DNA from: Tsukamurella sp040611135
GTDB taxonomy: Bacteria; Actinomycetota; Actinomycetes; Mycobacteriales; Mycobacteriaceae
NCBI RefSeq assembly: GCF_040611135.1
Contig: NZ_JBEXNL010000006.1
Coordinates: 62,001-126,000, forward strand
Direction: 5' to 3'
DNA length: 64,000 nucleotides
Positions within the stretch are counted from its first letter, which is position 1, and each line of letters begins with the position of its first letter. A program made the translations under genes and the position numbers. Under the pieces are notes generated by a model. The model did no database searches and had not been told where the DNA came from. It worked only from the letters and a program-made list of their open reading frames with translations. Below are positions 47,001 to 56,293 of the stretch, one piece after another.

Positions 47001-47831
47001 CTACTTGTACTGCTGGTTGCCGCCGGCCGCGTTGCCGGGATCATTGAAGTCGCCACCGCGACCCTGGCCGTGATCGACCGGGGCGGCGCTGCGCAGCGAC
47101 TGCAGCTCCTCGAGCTGACCTTCGAGGTAGGTCTTGAGGCGCGTGCGGTACTCGCGCTCGTAGGTCTTGAGCTGCTCGATCCGACCCTCCAGCACGGTGC
47201 GCTGCTGGTTGATGGTGGTCATGATCTCGGTGTGCTTCTGCTCTGCCTCGGCCTGCAGCGAGTCGGAGCGCTCCTGCGCCTGGCGCAGCTGGTTCTCCGA
47301 CCGCGTCTGCGCGTCGGCGAGCAGGGCGTCCGAGCGCTGGCGCGCGTCGGCCACCATGGCGTCGGCCTTCTGGCGCGCGTCGGCGACCATGGATTCCGAC
47401 TGGGCACGCGCATCCGAGACGAGCTTCTCCGCCTCGGAGCGCGAGTTGTTCGTGAGGCGATCGGCGGTCTCCTGCGCGAGGCCGAGCACCTTGGCGGCGC
47501 GCACGTGCGCCTCCTCGGTGGTGGCCGGCGTAGCGGCCGCGGCGACGGGAGCGACGGGCTCCTGCACGGCCGGGGTGTTCGCAGCGGGCGCGGCGAAGGC
47601 GACCGTGTTGCCGGCCGACGGCTGCTCGCCGCCACCGGCGCGGGCCTCGCCGAGCTCGCGCTCCAGCTCGGAGTTGCGCTGCTGCAGATCGTTGTTCTCG
47701 TCGATCAGCCGAGCGAGCTCGGTCTCGACCAGATCGAGGAACTGATCCACCTCGTCCTCGTTGTAGCCGCGCTTTCCGATCGGCGGCTTGCTGAACGCCA
47801 CGTTCCGCACATCGGCGGGTGTCAGCTTCAT
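47001..47831 (-). CDS. wag31: Polar growth protein Wag31 (DivIVA)
   Basis: A 276-residue coiled-coil scaffold that directs apical cell-wall growth. The N-terminal DivIVA domain is MKLTPADVRNVAFSKPPIGKRGYNEDEVDQFLD. A central Ala/Pro/Val-rich linker (about residues 70-115) precedes a long coiled coil with repeated ARQK/AQSES heptads. The ATG at 47831 has GAGGGG nine bases upstream. Confidence 0.96.
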   Translation of the reverse strand: MKLTPADVRNVAFSKPPIGKRGYNEDEVDQFLDLVETELARLIDENNDLQQRNSELERELGEARAGGGEQPSAGNTVAFAAPAANTPAVQEPVAPVAAAATPATTEEAHVRAAKVLGLAQETADRLTNNSRSEAEKLVSDARAQSESMVADARQKADAMVADARQRSDALLADAQTRSENQLRQAQERSDSLQAEAEQKHTEIMTTINQQRTVLEGRIEQLKTYEREYRTRLKTYLEGQLEELQSLRSAAPVDHGQGRGGDFNDPGNAAGGNQQYK

Positions 47832-47886
47832 AGGTCGTTTCCCCTCAATTCGGCTGCTCGACAGATCTCAAGTCACTCGGACCAAC

Positions 47887-47892
47887 ACTGTA
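47887..47892 (-). promoter_or_regulatory. Candidate -10 element for wag31
   Basis: TACAGT on the minus strand lies about 55 bases before the wag31 ATG in the 163-base gap (47832-47994). The -35 region is poor, so this is tentative. Confidence 0.3.
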
Positions 47893-47994
47893 ACTAGTGC
47901 ACATCCTGTCACACCAGACCCGTTTGTTCCTCATCACCCAACAATCACGCGATGAAATGTCCGATTCATCATGCACTGATGGCTCTGTCGACGT

Positions 47995-48285
47995 CTACGC
48001 GGCCAGGCTGCCGACCACGCTCTGCGCGATCGCCACCAGGAGAAACAGGACGATGAAGGCCAGATCGAGCCGGACCTGGCCGAGCGGCACCGTCGGAATG
48101 ATCTTCCGGAGCGCCTTCAGCGGCGGATCCGTGACGGTGAACACCCCTTCGAGCACGATCGCCACGATCCCCTTCGGGAACCACTCCCGGGCGAAGGACT
48201 TCACCAACTCGATCACCAGGCGAACGGTCAGGAGGCCCCAGAAGACCGAGAGGAGGATGAGGACGACGAGCCAGAATGCTTGCAC
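47995..48285 (-). CDS. YggT-family membrane protein
   Basis: A 96-residue integral membrane protein with two YggT-type hydrophobic blocks (LVVLILLSVFWGLLTVRLV and LDLAFIVLFLLVAIAQSVV) joined by TDPPLKALRKIIP, a family hallmark. Found between sepF and wag31 in most actinobacteria. The GTG at 48285 gives the right length. Role in division or osmotic balance is suspected from its place. Confidence 0.9.
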   Translation of the reverse strand: MQAFWLVVLILLSVFWGLLTVRLVIELVKSFAREWFPKGIVAIVLEGVFTVTDPPLKALRKIIPTVPLGQVRLDLAFIVLFLLVAIAQSVVGSLAA

Positions 48286-48307
48286 CGGTACAGTCTGCCC
48301 GAATCCG

Positions 48308-48985
48308 TCAGCGGTTGTAGAAGCCGGTCTCCGCGATCCGCGCCCGGTCCTCGGCCGTCACGTCCACATCGGCGGTGGCCAGCATGAACACCTTGGTGGT
48401 GATGCGGTCGAAGGAGCCGTGCAGCGCGAAGGTCAGGCCGGCCGCGAAGTCGACGAGACGCTTGGCGTCGGCGTTGTCCATGGCCGTCAGATCCATGATC
48501 ACCGGGATGCCGTCGCGGAACCGCTCACCGATCGTGCGCGCCTCCTCGTACGAGGTGGGACGCAGCGTGGTGATGCGGGACATCGGGTTCTCCTGGCTCA
48601 GCACGTCGGCACGGGTGTCCATCGCCAGCGCGCCCCGGGTGGACGTCGAGATGGAGCGCGAGCTGTCCCGCAGCGGCTCGAGGCGCGGCAGCCGAGCCTC
48701 GGCGCGGGCGGGCTCACGGTAACCGCGGTCGTAGTCGTCGTACGCGGCGCCGCGGCCGGCGTAGCCCTCGTCGTACGTCGGCTGGTAGCCGTCGTAATCG
48801 TCGGCGCGACGGCCGTCGTACGCGTAGCCGCGGTCGCCGCGGTAGTCCGAGCGGTAGTCGTCGAACTCGTCGTCGAGGCCGCGACGGCCGCGCGGCTGCG
48901 GCGTGCCCTCGTCGACGTATCCGTCGTCGTACGCATCCAGCGGAACCATGCCGAAGTACGCCTTGACCTTGTGCAGAGTGCTCAT
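48308..48985 (-). CDS. sepF: Cell-division protein SepF
   Basis: A 225-residue FtsZ anchor. The N-terminal helix MSTLHKVKAYFGM should bind membrane. A Tyr/Asp/Arg/Gly-rich linker (about residues 15-110) follows, then the SepF core (ITTLRPTSYEEARTIGERFRDG, LTAMDNADAKRLVDFAAGL) and a YNR end. The ATG at 48985 has AGGAAGG upstream. It binds the C-terminal tail of FtsZ. Confidence 0.95.
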   Translation of the reverse strand: MSTLHKVKAYFGMVPLDAYDDGYVDEGTPQPRGRRGLDDEFDDYRSDYRGDRGYAYDGRRADDYDGYQPTYDEGYAGRGAAYDDYDRGYREPARAEARLPRLEPLRDSSRSISTSTRGALAMDTRADVLSQENPMSRITTLRPTSYEEARTIGERFRDGIPVIMDLTAMDNADAKRLVDFAAGLTFALHGSFDRITTKVFMLATADVDVTAEDRARIAETGFYNR

Positions 48986-49037
48986 CTTTGCCCTTCCTCG
49001 GCGCCTGCATGGGCTGGTGTGACGGTTGTGACTGTCG

Positions 49038-49112
49038 TTATGGAAGTGAGATTAGTGGGCTGCACGCGCGAATCGCGGTTCCGACACGCACACACGCCGA
49101 TCCGAATTCCAT
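49038..49112 (-). pseudogene. C-terminal remnant of a YggS/PLPBP-like gene
   Basis: Twenty-four codons and a TAA read MEFGSACVRVGTAIRACSPLISLP. The stretch GSACVRVGTAI (49071-49103) matches the C-terminal end of YggS/PLPBP proteins (GSTxVRVGTAIFG). In M. tuberculosis a yggS gene (Rv2148c) lies exactly here, between yfiH and sepF. The rest of the gene is gone; only 156 bases separate pgeF from sepF. I infer a deletion. Confidence 0.5.
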
Positions 49113-49141
49113 CGATGTGATTCGTCGCCGCATCGCCGACC

Positions 49142-49891
49142 TCAGGACCCGCCGTTCTCGTCGATCCAGATCACCGATGCCAGGCGCCCCGTGGGGGCGC
49201 CGCGCCGGTGCGAGAACAAGGTGGGATCCGAGATCGTGTCGCGCGGATCCTGCGCGACGGCGCTCACCCCGAGCCCCTGCAGCTGACGCCGGATCCCTGC
49301 GCGCAGGTCCAGCCCGGCAGTCCCCTTGTCCGTGCGGCAGCGGCTCCCGGGTAGGTGCGCCTCGACGTCGGCCGCCATTGCGGCGGGCACCTCGTAGCTC
49401 GCGCCGCTCGCGGCCGGCCCGAGGAAGGCACCGATCCGCTCCGGCCGCGCGCCCAGCTCCACCATCGCCTCGACGGCCCTCGGCACGATGCCGATCCGCG
49501 CGCCCACACGCCCCGCGTGCACGGCCGCCAGTACGCCCGCCTCGTCGTCGGAAAGCAGGACCGGCACGCAGTCCGCGGTGAGCACCGCCAGGGCCAGCCC
49601 GGGCACCGTCGTCACGATCGCGTCGGTCGCCTCGACCGGCTCGGCCCGCGGACCGTCGACGACGGTGACGGTGCGGCTGTGGATCTGCTCCATCCACACC
49701 ACGTGCCCCGGGGCGACACCGATCTCGCGCTCGAGGCGGAGCCGGTTCAGCGCGACGGCCGCAGGATCGTCGCCGACGTGGTCACCGAGGTTGAAGGAGT
49801 CGTACGGGGCCTTCGAAGCGCCCCCGGCGCGGGTGGTGGTCACCCGGCGGACCCGATTCGTGGCGACAGGAGTGTTCGCGGGATCAGTCAT
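49142..49891 (-). CDS. pgeF: Peptidoglycan editing factor PgeF (YfiH / laccase-domain family)
   Basis: A 249-residue DUF152/YfiH protein. Zinc/catalytic residues are His in WMEQIHSRTV, Cys in LTADCVPVL and His in AAVHAGRVG. Members act as purine nucleoside phosphorylase-like or L-Ser-muropeptide amidase enzymes. The ATG at 49891 starts MTDPANTPV. It lies after ftsZ, as in mycobacteria. Confidence 0.9.
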   Translation of the reverse strand: MTDPANTPVATNRVRRVTTTRAGGASKAPYDSFNLGDHVGDDPAAVALNRLRLEREIGVAPGHVVWMEQIHSRTVTVVDGPRAEPVEATDAIVTTVPGLALAVLTADCVPVLLSDDEAGVLAAVHAGRVGARIGIVPRAVEAMVELGARPERIGAFLGPAASGASYEVPAAMAADVEAHLPGSRCRTDKGTAGLDLRAGIRRQLQGLGVSAVAQDPRDTISDPTLFSHRRGAPTGRLASVIWIDENGGS

Positions 49892-49961
49892 GTCCCAAGA
49901 CTACTGACGGCGCCCCCGGACGAACCGGGAGCGCCGTCAGTGGCGGTGGTCACGCGGCCGG

Positions 49962-51125
49962 TCAGCGCCGGTTCTGCAGGAACGACGGGACGTCGAGGTC
50001 GAAGTCGTCGTCCGAACGGGACTCGCGGCCCCCGGGGGTCGCCGAGAACGGGTCGTTGGCGCGGGCCGGACGGGCACCGAACGGGTTGCCCCGGCGCGCG
50101 TCCTCCGGCTCGGCGGCAGCCGGCTGCTCGGGGGCCGTGTGCTGTCCGCCGATGCGGGTCACGGGGCGGCGCGCCGGAGCCCCGCCGTCGAAGCCCGCGG
50201 CGATGACGGTGATCCGCACCTCGTCGCCCAGGTTGTCGTCGATGACGGTGCCGAAGATGATGTTCGCGTCCTCGTGCGAGGCGCCCTGCACCAGCGATGC
50301 GGCCTCGTTGATCTCGAACAGGCCGAGATCGCTGCCGCCCGCGATGGACATGAGCACGCCGTGCGCGCCCTCCATCGAGGTCTCCAGCAGCGGCGAGTTC
50401 ACCGCGGCCTCGGCCGCCTTGAGGGCGCGCCCCTCGCCGCGCGCCGAGCCGATGCCCATGAGGGCGCTACCCGCACCCGACATGACGCTCTTGACGTCCG
50501 CGAAGTCGACGTTGATCAGGCCCGGCGTGGTGATCAGGTCGGTGATGCCCTGAACGCCGTTGAGGAGCACCTCGTCGGCACTCTTGAACGCGTCGAGCGC
50601 GGAGACGTTGACATCGCCGAGCTGCAGCAGCCGGTCGTTCGGGATCACGATGAGCGTGTCGCACGACTCGCGCAGCGACGTGATACCGGTCTCGGCCTGC
50701 TTCCCGCGGCGCGCCCCCTCGAAGGTGAAGGGCCGGGTCACGACACCGACGGTGAGCGCGCCCAGCTTGCGGGCGATGCTCGCGACGACGGGCGCGCCGC
50801 CGGTGCCGGTGCCGCCGCCCTCGCCCGCAGTGACGAAGACCATATCGGCGCCCTTGAGGAGCTCCTCGATCTCGTCCTTGGCGTCCTCGGCGGCCTTGCG
50901 GCCCACCTCGGGATCGGCGCCGGCGCCGAGGCCGCGGGTGGAGTCGCGACCCACGTCGAGCTTGACGTCGGCGTCGCTCATGATGAGCGCCTGGGCGTCG
51001 GTGTTGATCGCGATGAACTCGACGCCCTTGAGCCCCTGCTCGATCATGCGGTTGACGGCGTTGACGCCGCCGCCGCCGATGCCGACGACCTTGATGACGG
51101 CGAGGTAGTTGTGCGCGGCGGTCAT
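49962..51125 (-). CDS. ftsZ: Cell-division GTPase FtsZ
   Basis: A 387-residue tubulin homologue that forms the Z-ring. The nucleotide-binding GGGGVNAVNRM, the GTPase signature EGGGTGTGGAP near residue 103, and the NVDFADVKSVM T7 loop are intact. A short disordered linker leads to the C-terminal peptide DLDVPSFLQNRR that binds SepF and FtsW. The ATG at 51125 gives MTAAHNYLAVIKVVG. The 179 bases upstream form a separate promoter region. Confidence 0.97.
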   Translation of the reverse strand: MTAAHNYLAVIKVVGIGGGGVNAVNRMIEQGLKGVEFIAINTDAQALIMSDADVKLDVGRDSTRGLGAGADPEVGRKAAEDAKDEIEELLKGADMVFVTAGEGGGTGTGGAPVVASIARKLGALTVGVVTRPFTFEGARRGKQAETGITSLRESCDTLIVIPNDRLLQLGDVNVSALDAFKSADEVLLNGVQGITDLITTPGLINVDFADVKSVMSGAGSALMGIGSARGEGRALKAAEAAVNSPLLETSMEGAHGVLMSIAGGSDLGLFEINEAASLVQGASHEDANIIFGTVIDDNLGDEVRITVIAAGFDGGAPARRPVTRIGGQHTAPEQPAAAEPEDARRGNPFGARPARANDPFSATPGGRESRSDDDFDLDVPSFLQNRR

Positions 51126-51304
51126 GTTTCGCCTTCCCCTGGGTGTGAAGTCTGTGCTTCGAGACGAACCCTAAACCTCAACAGAAGGCTTAAAGTTATG
51201 TCAAGTAGCTGGTCTGAAACCAAGGTAGAGGGCGGTACGGCAGTTGACTCGTAACCGCGCGGGCGTGTCGGGGAAAAACGTTCTCGGTGAGCGGAAGAGC
51301 ACAC
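51126..51304 (-). promoter_or_regulatory. ftsZ upstream region with one TTGACA element
   Basis: The gap between ftsQ and ftsZ is less GC-rich than the coding flanks and contains TTGACA on the minus strand at 51204-51199. No good -10 follows at 17-18 bp. Several promoters upstream of ftsZ are known in mycobacteria. No other structure was found. Confidence 0.3.
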
Positions 51305-52009
51305 TCAGCGGGTGGTCGGCATGTCCGGATCGATCACGGTGAACTCGTGCCCGGGGCGGGTGAGCACCATGCGCAGCGCCGCGGTCTTGGCGTCGGCGCG
51401 CTCGTCGTCGCCCCAGTACACGATCCGCTTGTCACGCAGGACGAACCGCACGTTCGCGGGCGAGTTCGCACCGATCTCGACGACCTGCCCGTGCAGGTCC
51501 GGCGGCAGCGCCTTGAGGACCGCGATCGCCGCCTTGGTGGACGGATCGTCGGAGCGCGGATCGTCGACGGTGAGCTTGGGCGTGAGGATGGGCGGCTCCC
51601 CCACCTTGATGAACGGCACCCCCTTGGCGTCGACGAGCAGTGTGCCGGCGGGCCGCTGGGCGTAGGCCACGACCTCGCGCTCTGTGACCGCGACGACCAA
51701 CGTCGACGGATACGACACCGTCACCGTCGCGCGGTCGATCCACGGGCTGACGCCGATCACCTTCGCGGCGTAGTCGTCGCGCTGGGCGGAGGTGATCTGC
51801 AGCAGCGGGCGCCCCTTGAGGGGCTCCACCACCTTCGCGACCTCCTCGGCCGGCGCGTTCGTCGCGCCGGTGACCGACACATCGCGGGCCGAGAGGATCG
51901 GCGAGAAGTACGCGGCGGCGACGAGGCCGCCCGCGACCACCAGCGCGAGCAGGATCAGCAGCAGCCGCCGCAGACCCGGCACGCGCCTGCGCGTCGCGAC
52001 ATCACTCAC
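51305..52009 (-). CDS. ftsQ: Cell-division protein FtsQ
   Basis: A 234-residue divisome protein. After a short basic N-terminus comes one transmembrane helix (LLLILLALVVAGGLVAAAYF), then an extracytoplasmic POTRA domain (FSPILSARDVSVTGATN) and the FtsQ beta domain (YPSTLVVAVTEREVVAYA). The GTG at 52009 overlaps the murC stop (GTGA). Confidence 0.95.
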   Translation of the reverse strand: MSDVATRRRVPGLRRLLLILLALVVAGGLVAAAYFSPILSARDVSVTGATNAPAEEVAKVVEPLKGRPLLQITSAQRDDYAAKVIGVSPWIDRATVTVSYPSTLVVAVTEREVVAYAQRPAGTLLVDAKGVPFIKVGEPPILTPKLTVDDPRSDDPSTKAAIAVLKALPPDLHGQVVEIGANSPANVRFVLRDKRIVYWGDDERADAKTAALRMVLTRPGHEFTVIDPDMPTTR

Positions 52010-53493
52010 GCGCCCGCCTCGGCGCCACGCTGCGCCAGCGCGGTCAGGATCGACGGTGCCTGCATCGTCACATCGCCGGCGCCCATGGTGATCACCACGT
52101 CGCCCGGCCGCGTGAGGCCGACGACCACGTCCGCGACATCGGCCTGCCGCGGCACGTACCGCACGGACGCCGTGACCTTCTCGGCGATCCGCGCGCCCGT
52201 GACGCCGGGCAGCGGGTCCTCGCGGGCGCCGTAGACGTCGAGCACGACGACCTCGTCCGCGAGACTCAGGGCCTCCGCGAACTCGGCGGCGAACTGCTCG
52301 GTACGCGAGTACAGGTGCGGTTGGAAGGCGACGACCACGCGGCCCGGCTCGGCCTGCTTGGTCACCATCTCCGCCGCCGCGGTGAGGACGGCCCGCACCT
52401 CGGTCGGGTGGTGCGCGTAGTCGTCGAACACGCGGACGCCACCACTCGTGCCGCGCAGCTGGAAACGCCGGTGCACGCCGCCGAAGGCCTCGATGCCCTC
52501 GATCACCGTAGCGGCGGGGTATCCCATGCTCACGACCGCGATCGTGGCGGCGATCGCGTTGAGCGCCATGTGCCGCCCGGGGACCGACAGCAGGAGCGCC
52601 CGCTCCACGATCCGGCGGTTCTCATCGGAGAAGCGCACCTTGAGCATGCCGCCCTCGGCGCGCGGCTTGTAGTCCAGCAGCTCCGCGATGAGCGTGACGT
52701 CCGGCGCCAGGTCGCGGTGAGTGCCCGCGCCGTATCCGAGCACGCGCACGCCGCGGGCGCGCAGGGCCGCGTGCGTGCGCTGCGCGAGCGCCGCCGAGCC
52801 CGGGTCGTCCAGGCACACGACCAGCGTGCCGCCGGGACGGATCCGCTCGGTGAACGCGTCGAAGACCGCGACGTACTTCGCCTCGGAACCGAAGAAGTCC
52901 AGGTGGTCCGCCTCGACATTGGTGATCACCACGACATCGGGCGCGTACTGCAGCAGCGATCCGTCGGACTCGTCCGCCTCGGCGACGAACGCGTCACCGG
53001 TGCCGTGGAAGGCGTTCGTCCCGGATTCGTTGAGCTCACCGCCGACGGCGAACGACGGATTGGCGCCGCAGTGCTGCAGGCCCACGACCGCCATCGAGGT
53101 CGTCGACGTCTTGCCGTGCGTGCCGCTCACGAGCAGCGTGCGGTAGCCGTCCATGAGGTCGGCGAGGACCTCGGGCCGCAGGATCACGGGGATGCCGCGC
53201 CGCGCCGCCTCGACGAGCTCGGGGTTGTCCTTGGGGATCGCGGCATGGGTGGTCACCACCACCGTCGGGCCGCCGGGCAGCAGGTCGAGCGCCTCGGGAC
53301 TGTGGCCCACCTGGATGTGGGCGCCGCGGGCGCGCAGCGCGATCACCCCGCGCGACTCCTTGGCGTCGGAGCCCGACACCTGGCCGCCGCGGGAGAGCAG
53401 GATCCGCGCGATGCCGGACATCCCGGCCCCGCCGATGCCCACCATGTGGACGCGCTCCAGACGCGCGGGCAGTGCCCCGGTGGTCTCGCTCAC
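52006..53493 (-). CDS. murC: UDP-N-acetylmuramate--L-alanine ligase
   Basis: A 495-residue Mur ligase that adds L-Ala to UDP-MurNAc. The N-terminal MVGIGGAGMSGIA is the UDP-binding glycine motif, and GTHGKTSTTSM is the ATP-binding P-loop. The central domain contains ADESDGSLL. The ATG at 53493 overlaps the murG stop by four bases. Confidence 0.97.
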   Translation of the reverse strand: MSETTGALPARLERVHMVGIGGAGMSGIARILLSRGGQVSGSDAKESRGVIALRARGAHIQVGHSPEALDLLPGGPTVVVTTHAAIPKDNPELVEAARRGIPVILRPEVLADLMDGYRTLLVSGTHGKTSTTSMAVVGLQHCGANPSFAVGGELNESGTNAFHGTGDAFVAEADESDGSLLQYAPDVVVITNVEADHLDFFGSEAKYVAVFDAFTERIRPGGTLVVCLDDPGSAALAQRTHAALRARGVRVLGYGAGTHRDLAPDVTLIAELLDYKPRAEGGMLKVRFSDENRRIVERALLLSVPGRHMALNAIAATIAVVSMGYPAATVIEGIEAFGGVHRRFQLRGTSGGVRVFDDYAHHPTEVRAVLTAAAEMVTKQAEPGRVVVAFQPHLYSRTEQFAAEFAEALSLADEVVVLDVYGAREDPLPGVTGARIAEKVTASVRYVPRQADVADVVVGLTRPGDVVITMGAGDVTMQAPSILTALAQRGAEAGA

Positions 53494-54590
53494 GACTTCC
53501 GCCTCTCCTGTGCCAGTGCGATCGCCGCCGCGGCGACGGTGCCCGCGGCGTCCCGGTGCCCGAGGCCGGCCGCGGCCGCGCCCATGGCGGCGAGCCGCTC
53601 ACCGTCGACCGCGAGCGGGATCACCGTCGAGCGCACCAGCTCCGGGGTGAACGCGGCATCGTCGACGAGCAGTCCCCCGCCGGCCTCGACGACGGGCCCG
53701 GCGTTGAGCGCCTGCTCGCCGTTGCCGTGCGCCAGCGGGACGTACACCGCGGGCAGCCCGACGGCGGCGACCTCGGCCACCGTCATGGCCCCGGACCGGC
53801 ACACGGCCAGATCCGCGGCGGCGTACGCGAGGTCCATGCGGGACAGGTAGGGCACGGCGACGTACCCGGGCACTCCGTCCGGTCCGAGGTCGAGGGAGTT
53901 CTTGGGGCCGTAGGCGTGCAGCACGCCGACGCCGGCCGCCGCGAGGTCCCGGGCCGCGCCCGCGACACCGTCGTTGAGCCGGACCGCACCCTGGCTGCCG
54001 CCGAAGACGAGGACGACGGGGCCGTCGGCCGGCAGCCCGAAGTGGGCACGCGCCTCGGCCCGGAGCGCGGCGCGATCGAGGCCGGTGATAGACGCACGGA
54101 CGGGCATGCCCACGACCTCTGCGGCGACGCCCGACCCGGGAACCGCGGCGAAGACGCGCGTGGCGAGCTTCGCGCCCACCTTGTTGGCGACCCCGGCGCT
54201 CGCATTGGCCTCGTGGATGACGATCGGCAGCCGGAGGGTGCGCGCGGCGAAGTAGGCGGGCAGCGCGACATAGCCGCCGAAACCGACGACGACCTCGGCG
54301 CCGGTGGCGCGCAGCACGTTCCGCGTGCGCCGGACGGCGCCGGCGAGCCGGAAGGGAAGCCTGGCCAGGTCCGCGCCGGGCTTGCGCGGCAGCGGGACCG
54401 GCGGGATCATCTCGAGCGGGTAGCCGCGCTCCGGGACGAGGCGGCCCTCGAGGCCCTTGGGCGTGCCGAGGGCGGTGACGACGGCGTCGGGTTGCTGGGC
54501 TCGCACCGCATCGGCGACCGCCAGGGCGGGTTCGATGTGTCCTGCGGTGCCACCTCCGGCCACCACCACCGAGACCGCTCGAGTATTCAC
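53490..54590 (-). CDS. murG: UDP-GlcNAc:lipid I glycosyltransferase MurG
   Basis: A 366-residue membrane-associated enzyme that makes lipid II. The glycine-rich VVAGGGTAGHIEPALAVADA and the donor-binding GGSQGAVRLND are present, with CRSGAMTVAEVAAVGLPAVYVPL. Of two successive GTG codons I chose 54590 because it makes the usual GTGA overlap with ftsW; 54593 adds one residue. Confidence 0.96.
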   Translation of the reverse strand: MNTRAVSVVVAGGGTAGHIEPALAVADAVRAQQPDAVVTALGTPKGLEGRLVPERGYPLEMIPPVPLPRKPGADLARLPFRLAGAVRRTRNVLRATGAEVVVGFGGYVALPAYFAARTLRLPIVIHEANASAGVANKVGAKLATRVFAAVPGSGVAAEVVGMPVRASITGLDRAALRAEARAHFGLPADGPVVLVFGGSQGAVRLNDGVAGAARDLAAAGVGVLHAYGPKNSLDLGPDGVPGYVAVPYLSRMDLAYAAADLAVCRSGAMTVAEVAAVGLPAVYVPLAHGNGEQALNAGPVVEAGGGLLVDDAAFTPELVRSTVIPLAVDGERLAAMGAAAAGLGHRDAAGTVAAAAIALAQERRKS

Positions 54591-56293
54591 CACGCCCGTC
54601 TGCCCTTTTCCTGTCCTCGGCGCCGCTGCTGCTGCGCGTTCCGATCACGCCCGGCACGATCGCCGCGCCAGGGCTCCGCCGTCCGGCCCTGCGACCGGAT
54701 CGGCGGGAGCTCCCGCCGCGGCGCCTGCCGCCGGCTCAGACTCTCATCACCGTACGGGTGTCGATCGTACGGCGACGGTGCCGCCGGTTGCGAAAGCCCA
54801 CGTCGCGCGGGTGCGGGACGGCCCTGCCGCGGCGCGGGACCGCGCCCGGCAGGCCGAGCCGGGGCCGGGCGTTCGGTGCGCGGCGGGATGTACGGCAGCG
54901 GACGGGGCAGCCGGAGAAGGCGGCCCGTGCGGCTCTCGCGGCCGCCCGCGAGCGCGGCGATGGCCTCGGGCTCGTGCCGCGCGGCGTTGGCGAGCAGGCC
55001 CATCATGAACAGCACGAGGATCACCGAGTTGCCGCCCGCGGACAGCAGGGGCAACTGGATGCCGGTCACGGGGAACAGGCCGACGACGTAGCCCATGTTG
55101 ATGATCGCCTGCAGGGCGATCAGCGTGGTGATCGTGGCGGACATCAGTCGCAGGAAGGGGTCCGACACCCGGCTCGCGATCCGCATGCCGACCCAGGTGA
55201 GCACGCCGAACATGACGATGACCACACCCGCGCCGAGGTAGCCCAGTTCCTCGCCGATGATGGCGAAGATGAAGTCGTTGTGCGCGTTCGGGAGGTAGCT
55301 CCACTTGGCGGTGGAGTTGCCCAGGCCCACCCCGAACAGCCCGCCGTCCGCGAGGGAGTAGCGGGCCTGGTTGGACTGGTAGTTGGCGCCGAGCGCGTCG
55401 TCGGTGCGGCCCAGCCACGCCGCGACGCGGGCGGAACGGTAGCCCTCGGCGAGCGCGAAGAACACGCCGAGCAGCGTGAACACGACGATGAGCGATGCGA
55501 TCAGCTTCGACGACAGGCCCGCGTAGAACAGCAGCATCGCACCCACGGCGACGATGATCATGGCGGTCGACTGGTTCGGCTCGGCGACCACCAGCGCGGC
55601 CATGAGCACCACGACCGGGCCGAGCGGCAGCAGCAGCTCCTTGATGTTGCCCTTGCGCCCGCGATCGGCGAGCAGGTGGGCGCCCCACAGGATCAGCGCG
55701 ACCTTCGCGATCTCCGAGGGCTGCAGTGTGAACCCGCCCACGTCGATCCAGCGGCGCGCGCCACCGACCTTCGAGCCGATACCCGGCACGAGGACGGCGA
55801 CGAGCAGCGCGAGCGAGACGAGGACGCTGCCGAGCGCCACGCGGCGCAACAGCGCCGGGCGCAGGTAGAGGGCGACCATGAACGCGACGACGCCGAGGCC
55901 GACGTAGATGAGCTGACTGAAGAACTTGCTGTACGGCGAGCCCGTCGCGCTGATGTCCTCGACCGACGACGCCGAGAGCACCATGATCAGGCCCATCACC
56001 GTCAGCACGGCCGTCAGACCGAGCACGAGGTGGAAGGACGCGAGCGGGCGGCGCAGCGCCGTCGCGAAGCCGATCGCCGTGTGGCGCAGCAAGGATGCGC
56101 CGCCGCGCGCCACATCGGCGCCGGTCCGCGCCGCCGCGGCCCCGCGGGCTCCGGCCGTTCCGCGAGCGCCTGTCGCCGCGGCCGTCTCCTGGGGCTGCGC
56201 GTCGAACTCGGTGCTCTCGGGGGCGTTCAGCGGGCCGGACTCGAGTTCGGCGTCGGTGTCGGAGCTGGTGGCGGCCTTACCGGCCCGGCTCAC
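54587..56293 (-). CDS. ftsW: SEDS-family lipid II polymerase FtsW
   Basis: A 568-residue septal glycan polymerase, longer than most. An Ala/Glu/Asp-rich cytoplasmic N-terminus of about 80 residues precedes ten transmembrane helices. The long extracellular loop with the YQSNQARYSLADGGLFGVGLGNS region and the catalytic WIDVGGFTLQPSE are conserved. A basic Pro/Arg-rich C-terminal tail of about 120 residues is like the M. tuberculosis FtsW tail that contacts FtsZ. The GTG at 56293 overlaps the murD stop. Confidence 0.94.
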   Translation of the reverse strand: MSRAGKAATSSDTDAELESGPLNAPESTEFDAQPQETAAATGARGTAGARGAAAARTGADVARGGASLLRHTAIGFATALRRPLASFHLVLGLTAVLTVMGLIMVLSASSVEDISATGSPYSKFFSQLIYVGLGVVAFMVALYLRPALLRRVALGSVLVSLALLVAVLVPGIGSKVGGARRWIDVGGFTLQPSEIAKVALILWGAHLLADRGRKGNIKELLLPLGPVVVLMAALVVAEPNQSTAMIIVAVGAMLLFYAGLSSKLIASLIVVFTLLGVFFALAEGYRSARVAAWLGRTDDALGANYQSNQARYSLADGGLFGVGLGNSTAKWSYLPNAHNDFIFAIIGEELGYLGAGVVIVMFGVLTWVGMRIASRVSDPFLRLMSATITTLIALQAIINMGYVVGLFPVTGIQLPLLSAGGNSVILVLFMMGLLANAARHEPEAIAALAGGRESRTGRLLRLPRPLPYIPPRTERPAPARPAGRGPAPRQGRPAPARRGLSQPAAPSPYDRHPYGDESLSRRQAPRRELPPIRSQGRTAEPWRGDRAGRDRNAQQQRRRGQEKGRRAW

